A stretch of 52,906 nucleotides of DNA from an uncultured Lachnospiraceae bacterium. GTDB lineage: Bacteria > Bacillota > Clostridia > Lachnospirales > Lachnospiraceae. This document shows, piece by piece, positions 42,653-51,566 of this stretch. The notes beneath the pieces are model-generated. The model was given only the letters and a program-made list of their open reading frames with translations. It ran no database searches and was not told the origin of the DNA. The first letter of the stretch is position 1. Each line of letters starts with the position of its first letter. The position numbers and the translations under genes were made by a program. The stretch is taken from contig CASCGD010000009.1 in NCBI GenBank assembly GCA_949132985.1, positions 1-52,906 on the forward strand, read 5' to 3'.

Positions 42653-44323
42653 TTACAGTAAATGCAGCCTCCGTCCCAGCGAGATGAGCTTTCGTCCGGC
42701 GGGAAATGAGAGCAGATCCTCCTCGTTTAAGCCCTTTAACAGAAGCATCAAAACAAAGTAGACCGCAGCGCCTGTGAGGATTGCCGCGCAGGTGCTGACT
42801 GCGTTGATCTTCAGGAGCATCTGCAAAAGGGTGTAGACGCCAAAAACCACGACACCCATGATGCCTGCACAGAGGGCTGGCAATACAAATGTCTTTTTTA
42901 TCTCCTGATGAAAGCCGATGGCCCTGCAGATACCGATACTGTTCAATATACACATGGCAAAGGCGAAAAACGTGTTCGCCCAGATCACTGCAAAAATATT
43001 CATATCAAGCACCTGCATCAGCACGTAAAGAAGTCCCGCCTGCAACGCCAGAGCGATTCCGGCATTGATGACCGGAACCTTCATTCGGTTGATCCCCTGC
43101 AAAATGCCGTTTGAAAGCGTCGAGAGCGAATAAAATACAACGGAGATCACGCCCACCTGCAGCATCTGCTCCGCCAGCCGGGAGCTGTCATGGAACAAAA
43201 GCTGCATAACCGGCGAGGCCAGAACGCCAAGGCCGATAGCACACGGAAATGCAACAACCATACTGTACTGAATCGCATTCTCTGTTTTTTTGTGCACGCT
43301 GCGCATATCCTTTTTCGCAAAGGATGAGGTGATCGCCGGTACACTAGCGCTCACCACAGCGGAGGCGATGGAGATCGGCACGTTTACGAGCACGCGGTAT
43401 TTTCCGCCGAACACACCCCAGAACACATGAATTTCATCCGCAGTGTAGCCCTGCAGATGCGCGACGTTTTTAAAAATCCCCTGATCCACAATGGCGCTGA
43501 GATTGTAGAGCGTCGTGGAGAGCAGCACCGGAATGACCGTCAAAAGAAGTACTTTTAAAATGGTTCCATATGACTCCCTCGAATTGCCCCGGTCTCTGCG
43601 CAGCTTTCGTCTGAGCACCCGCTTGTAGACAACAAATACGAACAGCACAAAGAAAAGCCCGGCGACGGCTCCCGCTCCGGTTCCAAGTGTTCCGCCCGCT
43701 GCACCGTAGGCCGCACTGTACTCCTTCTCATCCCCGAGCACAGCCCCGATCTTCGAGCCGTAGGCAAAGAGATAATACGCGGCAGCCACGCTGACCACAG
43801 CGTTGATCACCTGCTCGACGATCTGGGATACCGCGCTTGGCATCATCGTTCCAAGTCCCTGGAAAAAGCCGCGGATAACGCCCAGCACCGCAACGATAAA
43901 GAGAGTCGGCGACAGCACGCGGAGGGCAAATACGCAAAATGGCGTCTTCAAAAGCTCTGCAAAAAAATCTGAAAAGAAGAACACGGCGAGTCCCGCCAGC
44001 GCGCCGCTTATCACGGCAAAGCCAAGCGCTGCCTTAAACACCCGGTAAGCATCCCTCACCCGTCCCTGTGACACACGGGCCGACACCATCTTTGAGACGG
44101 CCAGAGGAAGGCTCATGGATGAGATCAAAAGCAGCAGGGAATAAATCTCAAAGGCCGTGCTGTAGTAATCGTTTCCAAGATCACCGATAATGGATGTCAG
44201 CGGCCCGCGGTAAAGCAGGCCGATGATGCGGCTTAAAATCGATGCCACCGCAAGAATCGAGCCCTGCACTAAAAAGCCGGAATTATTTGGTTGTCTGCGT
44301 GTTCTGCTACGTTTCTGTTCCAT
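42653..44323 (-). CDS. MOP-superfamily flippase (SpoVB/YtgP/MurJ-like)
   Basis: Polytopic transporter of the MATE-like polysaccharide-exporter group, 556 residues with about fourteen membrane segments. The N-terminus RSRTRRQPNNSGFLVQGSIL leads to ILSRIIGLLYRGPLTSIIGD, a pattern typical of YtgP and SpoVB proteins. Members move lipid II or related precursors across the membrane in growth or in spore cortex synthesis; which of these applies cannot be told. The presence of rodA and the sporulation genes makes either plausible. Confidence 0.85.
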   Translation of the reverse strand: MEQKRSRTRRQPNNSGFLVQGSILAVASILSRIIGLLYRGPLTSIIGDLGNDYYSTAFEIYSLLLLISSMSLPLAVSKMVSARVSQGRVRDAYRVFKAALGFAVISGALAGLAVFFFSDFFAELLKTPFCVFALRVLSPTLFIVAVLGVIRGFFQGLGTMMPSAVSQIVEQVINAVVSVAAAYYLFAYGSKIGAVLGDEKEYSAAYGAAGGTLGTGAGAVAGLFFVLFVFVVYKRVLRRKLRRDRGNSRESYGTILKVLLLTVIPVLLSTTLYNLSAIVDQGIFKNVAHLQGYTADEIHVFWGVFGGKYRVLVNVPISIASAVVSASVPAITSSFAKKDMRSVHKKTENAIQYSMVVAFPCAIGLGVLASPVMQLLFHDSSRLAEQMLQVGVISVVFYSLSTLSNGILQGINRMKVPVINAGIALALQAGLLYVLMQVLDMNIFAVIWANTFFAFAMCILNSIGICRAIGFHQEIKKTFVLPALCAGIMGVVVFGVYTLLQMLLKINAVSTCAAILTGAAVYFVLMLLLKGLNEEDLLSFPAGRKLISLGRRLHLL

Positions 44324-44359
44324 AAAACAAATTTATCCTTCTCATCCACCAGGCCAGTT

Positions 44360-45487
44360 CTACGATGCGCGAAACGCATCTTCTGTCTCATAGATACCGA
44401 TATTATCAGCAGAATCTGTTGTAATAATACATATGCAGGTTTTACCGGGATTCATCGCAAGCTGGTCGCCGTTGCCGTCATAAAACAGCGAGGGCGAACC
44501 CAAATCCGCTTTGCTCCAGGTGATATCCACATATTTTCCGCCGGTAAAATATTTTCCGGTTCCGTTTCCAACCGTGTCAAACTCCATACGGCCCTTGCCG
44601 TCAATAACCCGGCCCGGCACAAACTGGAAAATGACGTTCGTAAAAGCCAGCTGATTGCCGTTTTCGCCGTCGATGTGCTCTTTCTGATACTGGAAGCGCT
44701 TGTATGTGCCTGTCGCCTCGTCATAGACAAACCAGGTTTTACTGCTCTTGTAGGGTGTCTTCATAACCGCCGCCCCGCTTCCGTTCAGTTCCATCGGCTC
44801 ATCCCCGTCAAAAAACGCAAAATGTCCCGCATAGCCGTCAGCATACTCGGTCCGGTAGCTCTTTTTGTCAATACCCGCAGTGATGCCGTCCGGAGTCGTA
44901 AACACGTTATGAGGCGCCCTGCGATCGCTGGAGCGGTAATACATCACGCTCTCCACCGCGCCGTCAAGACCGTTTAAGTTGTCGATGGCGTCACTGTTCA
45001 GATAACTTTTCGCGATGTCGGCCTGGCCGTAATGTGAATAAATGGCATCGTACTCTTTTGCAATATGTGCGTAGTACAGACGGCAGCTTCGCACGGAGCC
45101 GTATTTTTGCGCATCGGTATAGTCATCAAAAATCCCCATGAGACGGGTCAGACCGCCCTCCACAAGACACTCGTAGAGTACGTCCGCCTCGCCGATTCCG
45201 TACTGCGGCAGCGCGTCCGTAGTATTTCCGAACATAATCGCAACCGGGCGTTTTGTGACGTTCTCCTCGGGCACCCATTCCCCGGTCAGAAGGCTTCTTG
45301 CCTCCCCCTCATGGGTATCTTCCGGTTCCGGCTCGGGCTTTTGTTCCGGTTCTTCTTCTGCTACCTCTTCCACCGGCGGAACAGTCAGATCCACGATGTC
45401 CGGCGCTTCCTCCTCCTTTTTACCGCAGCCAAACAGCAGCGACGCGGTCAGTGCAATCATAGCAGCTTTCGCCATTTTCTTTCTCAT
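44360..45487 (-). CDS. DUF3048 lipoprotein (YerB-like)
   Basis: Secreted lipoprotein of 375 residues. The signal peptide ends in a lipobox, LLFGCGKKEE (Cys21). An acidic Pro/Glu-rich spacer (about 24-62) precedes the DUF3048 domain with RPVAIMFGNTTDALPQYGIG, YECLVEGGLTRLMGIFDDY and RSCRLYYAHIAKEYDAIYSH. The C-terminal PGKTCICIITTDSADNIGIY belongs to the second domain. The function is unknown. It will be processed by LspA encoded at 14.7 kb. Confidence 0.9.
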   Translation of the reverse strand: MRKKMAKAAMIALTASLLFGCGKKEEEAPDIVDLTVPPVEEVAEEEPEQKPEPEPEDTHEGEARSLLTGEWVPEENVTKRPVAIMFGNTTDALPQYGIGEADVLYECLVEGGLTRLMGIFDDYTDAQKYGSVRSCRLYYAHIAKEYDAIYSHYGQADIAKSYLNSDAIDNLNGLDGAVESVMYYRSSDRRAPHNVFTTPDGITAGIDKKSYRTEYADGYAGHFAFFDGDEPMELNGSGAAVMKTPYKSSKTWFVYDEATGTYKRFQYQKEHIDGENGNQLAFTNVIFQFVPGRVIDGKGRMEFDTVGNGTGKYFTGGKYVDITWSKADLGSPSLFYDGNGDQLAMNPGKTCICIITTDSADNIGIYETEDAFRAS

Positions 45488-45510
45488 ATGTTTTGTACCT
45501 TCCTTCTGTT

Positions 45511-46017
45511 TTATCCGTCAGAGCGCGTGATGCCAAGGCCGTCCAAAACAGCGCGCTGACGCGCCTCCATTTCCTCACGCTCCGCCTCCGTCTCATGGTC
45601 ATAGCCAAAGAGATGCAGCATGCTATGTAAAATCAAAAAGGCAAGCTCCCGCTTTTCACTGTGCCCGTAAGACTCAGCCTGTTCCTTTGCCTTCTGCGTG
45701 CTCACCACAATGTCGCCCAGCAAAAGCTCCCCCGTGTCAGGATCAAAATTCTCTTCCACACACTCCTCCACACGGGAAAAATCCGCCGGCGTATCTAGGT
45801 TTTGCATCGGAAAGGACAGCACATCCGTGGGGGCGTCGATCCCCCGGTGCAAACGGTTGATCCCGTGGATTCCATCATTGTCCGTGAAGGTCAGGTTTAC
45901 CTGTATCTCATAGGGACAGCCCTCCGCCTCACATGCGGCAATAATCACCTGCTCTGCCAGCGCTTCCGCGTCAAAATCAAAGGAAATCTTTGTTTCCCAC
46001 TCTGTCAGAATCGTCAC
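45511..46017 (-). CDS. ybeY: Endoribonuclease YbeY (16S rRNA maturation)
   Basis: Zinc metalloprotein needed for 16S 3'-end processing and ribosome quality control. The 168 residues contain the H3xH5xH metal site AFLILHSMLHLFGYDHE. The start is GTG 46017, which overlaps the TAG stop of the upstream gene by one base and has AAAGGAGGAG in its 3' end. The gene order phoH-HD protein-ybeY matches other Firmicutes; dgkA, cdd and era, which often follow, are absent. Confidence 0.95.
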   Translation of the reverse strand: MTILTEWETKISFDFDAEALAEQVIIAACEAEGCPYEIQVNLTFTDNDGIHGINRLHRGIDAPTDVLSFPMQNLDTPADFSRVEECVEENFDPDTGELLLGDIVVSTQKAKEQAESYGHSEKRELAFLILHSMLHLFGYDHETEAEREEMEARQRAVLDGLGITRSDG

Positions 46018-47192
46018 TACAAAAGCTCCTCCTTTACAAGTGCCTCGCGAATCGTGAGAAACTGGTTCATGGACAGCCCGGACTCGTCGTAGAGACCCTC
46101 CGCCGATTTCTCATTCATCGTCTGATAGATCACGATTTCCCGGTTCCAGCCCGAGGAAAAGGTATCCTTGTCCAACAAATCAAACTTTGTGACAATCATG
46201 TCTGCAATCTGCACGATTGCGCTCTCGGTAAAGCTCGGCCGCCTGTTCACGCCGTTGTACTCCGCCAGTATCGCCACGAGCCGCTCCGAAAAGCAATTGT
46301 TCTGGGCAAGCTGCACGCCGTTTTCGATGAAAGGTTCCCCCTCAAGCTTTCCGACGCGGTAGTAAAAGCCTCCCGCCCTTGCCAGCTTTTCGTCTACGCC
46401 AAGCACCTGTGCCAGCCGTTTGGCCACATTTGAGGTCTTGAGGGCATGGTTGTAATCCACGGTGGAATAGCGCTCGATCTCTTTTCGCAGGTGAAAGCTC
46501 TCATCCATGATCGTATCCAGGCTGATGGTCTCGGTTACACTATCACGGTTGCGCAGCTTTGGCGTCAGCCGTAATGCCAAAAGCGACACAAAGCTTCCCG
46601 CCAGCGCCGCCAGCAGCGTGTAGCCGTTCAGATAATGATATTCCAGGTAATTGCAGCAGGTCGGTATGACCGACGACATGGCAAGTACCAAAATATCTAC
46701 CCAAATGCGAAGCTCCTCGTGCAAAAAAAGCTCCACAAAAAACACACCTGTCATGGACATCAGAACGTATGCCGTGACCACGTATCCGCCGCCCCCGGAA
46801 AACAGAGCGGTCAGCAGAGCAAAATATATCGCCAGCACAAGCCCCATGCGGGTACGGAACGCGGCGTTGCAGATCGCACTCACGATGAGCACCGGCGCCC
46901 AGTAGACCGGCAGAAACGACAGAGCGCATGAGAGCAGCAGACAGACGAGGTACACAAAGGCCAGCAGCGAGTAATCATTACTAAGGCCCATGGTCATCGT
47001 TTTGCATATCCGCTCGTGTTCCAGGTAAATGATAAAGCACAGGAAAAACATCAGACTGATAAAAACCCATATGATGATATGCGCCAGCCGCGTTTGGTGA
47101 AAGAATCCGCCTGCAACGGGCAGGACCACAGAGACCAGCAGCATCAATACCATTTTTGACACGCGCTTCGCGGAAAATCCGGTCTCACTCAT
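46017..47192 (-). CDS. Degenerate PgpH-like membrane HD-domain protein
   Basis: A 391-residue protein with about seven membrane segments (roughly 15-210) followed by an HD-like domain (225-391). It occupies the exact locus of pgpH (yqfF), the c-di-AMP phosphodiesterase gene, between phoH and ybeY. It lacks the large extracellular domain of PgpH. His249 (DYNHALKTSNVAKRLAQVLG) and Asp331 (IADMI) are kept. But the HD pair of YYHDIGK is Tyr278-Arg279 in GGFYYRVGKL, and the EHHG-type His pair is Tyr312-Asn313 in AEYNG. A non-catalytic role is likely. Its ATG overlaps the phoH stop (ATGA). Confidence 0.82.
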   Translation of the reverse strand: MSETGFSAKRVSKMVLMLLVSVVLPVAGGFFHQTRLAHIIIWVFISLMFFLCFIIYLEHERICKTMTMGLSNDYSLLAFVYLVCLLLSCALSFLPVYWAPVLIVSAICNAAFRTRMGLVLAIYFALLTALFSGGGGYVVTAYVLMSMTGVFFVELFLHEELRIWVDILVLAMSSVIPTCCNYLEYHYLNGYTLLAALAGSFVSLLALRLTPKLRNRDSVTETISLDTIMDESFHLRKEIERYSTVDYNHALKTSNVAKRLAQVLGVDEKLARAGGFYYRVGKLEGEPFIENGVQLAQNNCFSERLVAILAEYNGVNRRPSFTESAIVQIADMIVTKFDLLDKDTFSSGWNREIVIYQTMNEKSAEGLYDESGLSMNQFLTIREALVKEELL

Positions 47193-48202
47193 AGGCTCTT
47201 ACTCCTCTGTCTTCCTAAAGAGGCTTTCTTTTTCTCTTTTTGCGATAATTTTTTTTCATATTCATCGTAGGCATTTACAATCTTTTGTACCAGTGGATGC
47301 CGCACCACATCCTTGCTCGTCAGCTCACAGGATACGATGCCCTCCACATTTTTTAACACCCGAAGCGCTACGTCCAGTCCGCTCTTTGCGCCTGGGGGCA
47401 GATCCTTCTGGGTCGCATCGCCGGTGATAACCACCTTCGAGCCAAAACCGATGCGCGTCAGAAACATTTTCATCTGGGCGGGCGTCGTGTTCTGCGCCTC
47501 GTCAAGAATAATGAATGCATTGTCCAGAGTGCGCCCGCGCATATAGGCCAGCGGAGCCACCTCGATCAGCCCTTTTTCCGAATTTTTTGCAAAGCTCTCC
47601 GCACCCATGATCTGATAGAGCGCGTCATAGAGCGGCCGCAGATACGGGTCGATTTTGCTCTGCAGGTCGCCGGGCAGAAATCCCAGCTTCTCTCCCGCCT
47701 CGATAGCCGGGCGAGTAAGAATGATGCGCCCCACCGACTCGTTTTTGAAGGCGGTGATCGCCATTGCCATGGCGAGATAGGTCTTCCCGGTGCCCGCAGG
47801 CCCGGTGCCAAACACAATCATCTCCTTGCGGATCGCGTCTACATAAGCCTTCTGTCCAAATGTCTTTGGCTTGATGGGCTTTCCGTTTGTGGTATGGCAG
47901 ATCAGGTCCTCATCGATCTCCACGATCGACGTCTGCTGCTTTTCCCTCGCAAGCTCCAGAACGTAATCCACGTTCTGTTCCGTAATGGTATTACCGCGCA
48001 CCGAGAGGGCTAAAAGCTGCTCAAACACATGGGCGGCGCACTGCGCGGCGCCGCCATCCCCCAGAAGCTTTACCGTTCCGTCCCGAACGACAACCGTCAC
48101 ATTCAGTGCGCGCTCTATTTTTTTCATATGATCATCAAACTGGCCGAACACATTCGCCATATGATCCGCCGGTAAATCAAATGCAAGTTCTGTCAATGCC
48201 AT
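47189..48202 (-). CDS. phoH: PhoH-like ATPase
   Basis: RNA-linked P-loop ATPase of uncertain role; phoH-ybeY association points to RNA processing. ATG 48202 overlaps the yqfD TAA by one base and AGGAGAC lies upstream, giving 337 residues beginning MALTELAFDLPADHMANVFG; the longer frame reading over yqfD is discarded. Walker A is FGTGPAGTGKTYLAMA, Walker B NAFIILDEAQNTTPAQM, and FLTRIGFGSKVVITGDATQ follows. A basic tail ends the protein. Confidence 0.95.
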   Translation of the reverse strand: MALTELAFDLPADHMANVFGQFDDHMKKIERALNVTVVVRDGTVKLLGDGGAAQCAAHVFEQLLALSVRGNTITEQNVDYVLELAREKQQTSIVEIDEDLICHTTNGKPIKPKTFGQKAYVDAIRKEMIVFGTGPAGTGKTYLAMAMAITAFKNESVGRIILTRPAIEAGEKLGFLPGDLQSKIDPYLRPLYDALYQIMGAESFAKNSEKGLIEVAPLAYMRGRTLDNAFIILDEAQNTTPAQMKMFLTRIGFGSKVVITGDATQKDLPPGAKSGLDVALRVLKNVEGIVSCELTSKDVVRHPLVQKIVNAYDEYEKKLSQKEKKKASLGRQRSKSL

Positions 48203-49443
48203 TATTTTGTCTCCTGTAGTTCCTCCGTCTCCCGGACCCGCTCTGTCGGTGCGTATGTGACAAGCGGAACCTCCGCTTTTAAGCTTCCGCGAATACTGCA
48301 TTTTGTCTCATCCGTATCTATTTTAACATTTTTTACTATGATTGGAAGCCCTTTTTGCGTGAAATTTTCCAAAAATGACTCCCAGCCCTCCTTTGCCAAG
48401 GCCTCCACCTCGTCTTTTGTATAGGTTGCATCCTTGTAAACATAGGCTTTTCGGGTTGTTTTCAGCAAATGCACCGGGAGGTAAAGATTTTTCAAAATTT
48501 CCAGCTGATAGTCCTTCACCATCGTCTCACAGGCGCTGTATGCTGCTTTTTCGGGCTTTATCGGCAGACGAAAGCTGCCAAACTGCAGCGTGTAGGAAGT
48601 TTCCGTCTCCCCGGTGTAGTCCTTTTTCTGATACGTGCGGGGAATCTCATTTTCCCAGGTGCGCTTTACGGTCCCGGTCACGTCCCCGTCCGAGACGACG
48701 TAACGGCTGTTAGCCACCTCCCCGTTGTCGTCCATGATATCCAGCCTGCCGGAAATAAGAACTGCTCCCTTTGAAACCTTTGCACCCTTTTCCACCATCG
48801 GCGTGCCCTGCCTCGTATAGATCGAAGCAATGGTCGCATCTTCCGACGCGACGATATCCCACGCTCCCTCCTGCGGCAGATCTGCCTTTTTTTCGTCCTG
48901 CGGCAGACTCTCCTGAATATCGACTGTGAGCTTCGTTCCCTCCAGCTTTACCGACGTCCACGCTACAACGTCGTAATCGCTGCGCAGTGCGGCCTCCAGC
49001 GCGGCGCAATCAATTTCGCTTTTTTTTGTTCCAAAGCTTTTCTCCTGCGCCTCCAGCCATGTGAGGATCATGTCCTCCGAGAGGCTTGAAGTGCCGTTTA
49101 CCTCAATCTTCCACACGTACCGCGAGCACCCGAACAAAAGCAGGATGCACAGAAAAATGCCGAGGGCGAACAGCTTTCTGGCGCGGTAGCGGTGCATCAG
49201 AAACGGAAGCCCGCATTTTTTACGGATTTTCAGGTTTGTGTGGGTCTTTTTTAAAAGCTCCTTTGAGGAGCGAAAGCCTTTCAGGCTGATACAGAAGTCA
49301 AAGCCTCCGGCTTCTTTGTTCGGCACGAGGTTCCAGATTAAAATATTTTTTTTACAGCACAGGTTCAGAAAACGCTCCTTTGCCCGGCCCGTCAGGGTGA
49401 CATGCATGTAGCCCTGGAGAAATTTTACAATGGAAAGCAGCAT
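48202..49443 (-). CDS. yqfD: Sporulation protein YqfD
   Basis: Membrane protein of the sporulation set, expressed in the mother cell in Bacillus; essential for spore formation in some species. The 413 residues have a short N-terminal domain (about 1-90; GYMHVTLTGRAKERFLNLCC), one membrane segment (about 90-106, followed by SRYVWKIEVNGTSSLSED) and a beta-rich extracellular part. It lies three bases after yqfC, in the standard pair, and directly upstream of phoH. Confidence 0.93.
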   Translation of the reverse strand: MLLSIVKFLQGYMHVTLTGRAKERFLNLCCKKNILIWNLVPNKEAGGFDFCISLKGFRSSKELLKKTHTNLKIRKKCGLPFLMHRYRARKLFALGIFLCILLLFGCSRYVWKIEVNGTSSLSEDMILTWLEAQEKSFGTKKSEIDCAALEAALRSDYDVVAWTSVKLEGTKLTVDIQESLPQDEKKADLPQEGAWDIVASEDATIASIYTRQGTPMVEKGAKVSKGAVLISGRLDIMDDNGEVANSRYVVSDGDVTGTVKRTWENEIPRTYQKKDYTGETETSYTLQFGSFRLPIKPEKAAYSACETMVKDYQLEILKNLYLPVHLLKTTRKAYVYKDATYTKDEVEALAKEGWESFLENFTQKGLPIIVKNVKIDTDETKCSIRGSLKAEVPLVTYAPTERVRETEELQETK

Positions 49444-49446
49444 GAC

Positions 49447-49749
49447 TCACACCTCATAGCAGATTTGATGAATCAATCCCACGATTTTCATCTCCTCATT
49501 GGTGTAATAGTCCACTTTCAGCCGGCACCCGGACACCGTGACCTTACAGTCCTTCGTCTGGATGCAGATGCATTCGTCGTCGTAGGAAACGATGCCCTTA
49601 TAGTTTTCTACCACCAGCTCCCGCCTGCCGCTCACGGTAATAATCGCCGCCCCGCAGGAAACGTCCCTGGGCAGTCCGATTCCATCGGCCAGCCGACTCC
49701 CGCGCTCCGGTATTTGATTGTTTTTGTTTGCTCGATGTTTTCTCGTCAT
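49447..49749 (-). CDS. yqfC: Sporulation protein YqfC (YabP family)
   Basis: Small YabP/YqfC-domain protein of 100 residues associated with sporulation. The landmarks are RLADGIGLPRDVSCGAAIIT, GRRELVVENYKGIVSYDDEC and VSGCRLKVDYYTNEEMKIVG. It begins the yqfC-yqfD-phoH series; the 75 bases separating it from the SDR gene probably hold its promoter, though I cannot identify it reliably. Confidence 0.93.
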   Translation of the reverse strand: MTRKHRANKNNQIPERGSRLADGIGLPRDVSCGAAIITVSGRRELVVENYKGIVSYDDECICIQTKDCKVTVSGCRLKVDYYTNEEMKIVGLIHQICYEV

Positions 49750-49824
49750 AGTGTATCTTATGACAAAAAATCAAAATCATGCGTGAGGGCCCGGCCATAT
49801 TTAAAAACAGACACGGATTCAACG

Positions 49825-50559
49825 TTATTTACCGGAAATTTGTTGATTGCTCTTTCTTTTTATGCGGTGAAGCTGAGGTCTCAGCGCAAGCTCGGTCACC
49901 ACCAGACCGTCGCGCTGCGCCAGCACATATTCCACGGCATCCGCCACCTCCTTTGGCAGCAGGTACGATTCCGGCTCATCTCCCGTCGCAAAATCCGCGT
50001 TTCGGTACAACGCCGTGTCCGTCATGTCTGGCGAAATCGTCACAGCCTTTACCCCGTATTTGCGCGTCTCGTCAAAAAGGCTGCGGGAAAAGCTCGAAAG
50101 TCCCGCCTTTGTCGCGCCGTAGGCACATCCGTGGGGATTGGACGCGCCTGCCGTCACAGAGGAAACGTTGATAACATAGCCCTTTTGTTTCTTCAGGTGC
50201 CGCAAGAGCTGCTGTGTCAAAATCATCGGTGCTTCCAGGTTTGTCCGCACAAGCTCCCGGATTTTCTGCGGGTTTAGCTCCTCGTGCAGCCCGTAATACC
50301 CGACACCCGCATTGTTCACGAGTACGTGCACCGGCCACTCTGCCGCGATCATTTTCACACACCCGCAGAGCTTTTGCGTGTCCATCACATCGCAGACGAT
50401 TGGATGAAATGAGGGGTCATCAAAGGATGCCGCTTCTTTAAAATGTCTTCCGATACCGAATACCTCGTATCCCAGCGCGGTAAGCCTTTGACTGATGGCA
50501 CAACCGATACCGGAAGAGGCTCCGGTTAGGATGGCCGCCCGCTTTTTTATATCTTCCAT
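49825..50559 (-). CDS. Short-chain dehydrogenase/reductase
   Basis: NAD(P)-dependent SDR of 244 residues: cofactor motif AILTGASSGIGCAISQRL, structural LVNNAGVGYYG, catalytic Ser in NVSSVTAG and Tyr-x-x-x-Lys in AYGATKAG. The substrate is unknown. AAAGGAG lies 12 bases before ATG 50559, and the start overlaps the upstream radical SAM gene by 13 bases, so the two are translationally coupled. It is the last gene of the three-gene operon from 52.5 kb. Confidence 0.92.
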   Translation of the reverse strand: MEDIKKRAAILTGASSGIGCAISQRLTALGYEVFGIGRHFKEAASFDDPSFHPIVCDVMDTQKLCGCVKMIAAEWPVHVLVNNAGVGYYGLHEELNPQKIRELVRTNLEAPMILTQQLLRHLKKQKGYVINVSSVTAGASNPHGCAYGATKAGLSSFSRSLFDETRKYGVKAVTISPDMTDTALYRNADFATGDEPESYLLPKEVADAVEYVLAQRDGLVVTELALRPQLHRIKRKSNQQISGK

Positions 50560-51566
50560 CGAAAAATTTTCTCCTTTGAAACTTTTTCGGCGAGCCGCCC
50601 GGTGAGGAAACGCTCCATCTCCTCCATCAGCGGGGCGGGATAATGACAGTAACCATTGTCACACTGAAACGGAAACCAGAGAACCGCCGAATTCTTCTCC
50701 TGCTTGCGCATATGTTTCAGATAATCCCGGGAAATTCGAAACGTCCCGACGCTCACGTCCACAACTTTGTCCATGTCAACGGCGTCGTACACCTGTTTTA
50801 GCATCTGCGCATAATGATCTTTCCACCCGGGCACATAGATCATCGGGTCAAAGCAAAGCCGCACCGGAGCACCCGTCCGAAGCAGCGCCGCAGCGCATAA
50901 GAGCCGCTTCGAAAGCGCAGGGGTCTGGCGCTCGTAGGCATCGATCAGAGCCTGCGGCGACAGCGTAAACGCATAGATCACGTTTGGATGGGGCCCGGTC
51001 TGTTCAAATAGTGCCGTATCTGCACATTTTGTCCGTATTTCCAGCTTTAAATTCTCATGTACTGCGGCAAATTTGCACCATTCCCGCACATATCCCGCGA
51101 TGTGCTCAAGCGCCGGCAAATCCGTGTCGTAGGAGACGCACAGATATAGAGGATGCGCCTGCAAAAGCCGCTCTGCTTCCGCAAAAATATCCTCAAGATT
51201 CACAAAGATCACAATATTCCCGGAGGGATACATCCCCTTCAGATAGCAGTATTCGCAGTCAAACACGCAGTTCATGGCACAAGATACATAGTAAAAATAC
51301 CGGTTGCCAAAGCTCTGGCACACCGGTGCACCCTCATAGACAAGTGTTCCCTGTTTCGCCGCCAGAATCAGCTTTTGTGACCGATGCTGCCACGTGCTGC
51401 GCTGTCTGCTGCGGCAGAACACATCCTTGTAATGTCTGATCTCAATGACGTTTGCATCCGGAAATTTCGAGAGAATACACCGCGTGCGCGGATGTTCCAA
51501 AACGGCTGTCTCTACGTAGATATGTGAAAAAAACGGGTTAAAAAAGTGTTTGTTTAAGCTGTTCAA
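50547..51566 (-). CDS. Spore-photoproduct-lyase-like radical SAM protein
   Basis: Radical SAM enzyme of the SPL family, which in Bacillus repairs the spore thymine dimer. With TTG 51566 (GGGAGGGG ten bases upstream) it has 339 residues; TTG 51605 would add 13. The [4Fe-4S] ligands are Cys100, Cys104 and Cys107 (NCVFDCEYCYLKG), a CxxxCxxC. The segment aligned with the SPL hydrogen-donor Cys (ASCTSDIVGIDHL in Bacillus) reads VSYDTDLPALEHI, so Tyr146 is there instead. This suggests a related but different reaction. It overlaps both neighbours. Confidence 0.85.
   Translation of the reverse strand: MNSLNKHFFNPFFSHIYVETAVLEHPRTRCILSKFPDANVIEIRHYKDVFCRSRQRSTWQHRSQKLILAAKQGTLVYEGAPVCQSFGNRYFYYVSCAMNCVFDCEYCYLKGMYPSGNIVIFVNLEDIFAEAERLLQAHPLYLCVSYDTDLPALEHIAGYVREWCKFAAVHENLKLEIRTKCADTALFEQTGPHPNVIYAFTLSPQALIDAYERQTPALSKRLLCAAALLRTGAPVRLCFDPMIYVPGWKDHYAQMLKQVYDAVDMDKVVDVSVGTFRISRDYLKHMRKQEKNSAVLWFPFQCDNGYCHYPAPLMEEMERFLTGRLAEKVSKEKIFRWKI

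Noticed and set aside
49750-49824. Possible sigma-E promoter before yqfC (CATAAGAT-like -10)
   Set aside because: No convincing -35 at the expected spacing; sigma-E control is plausible from the family but not shown.
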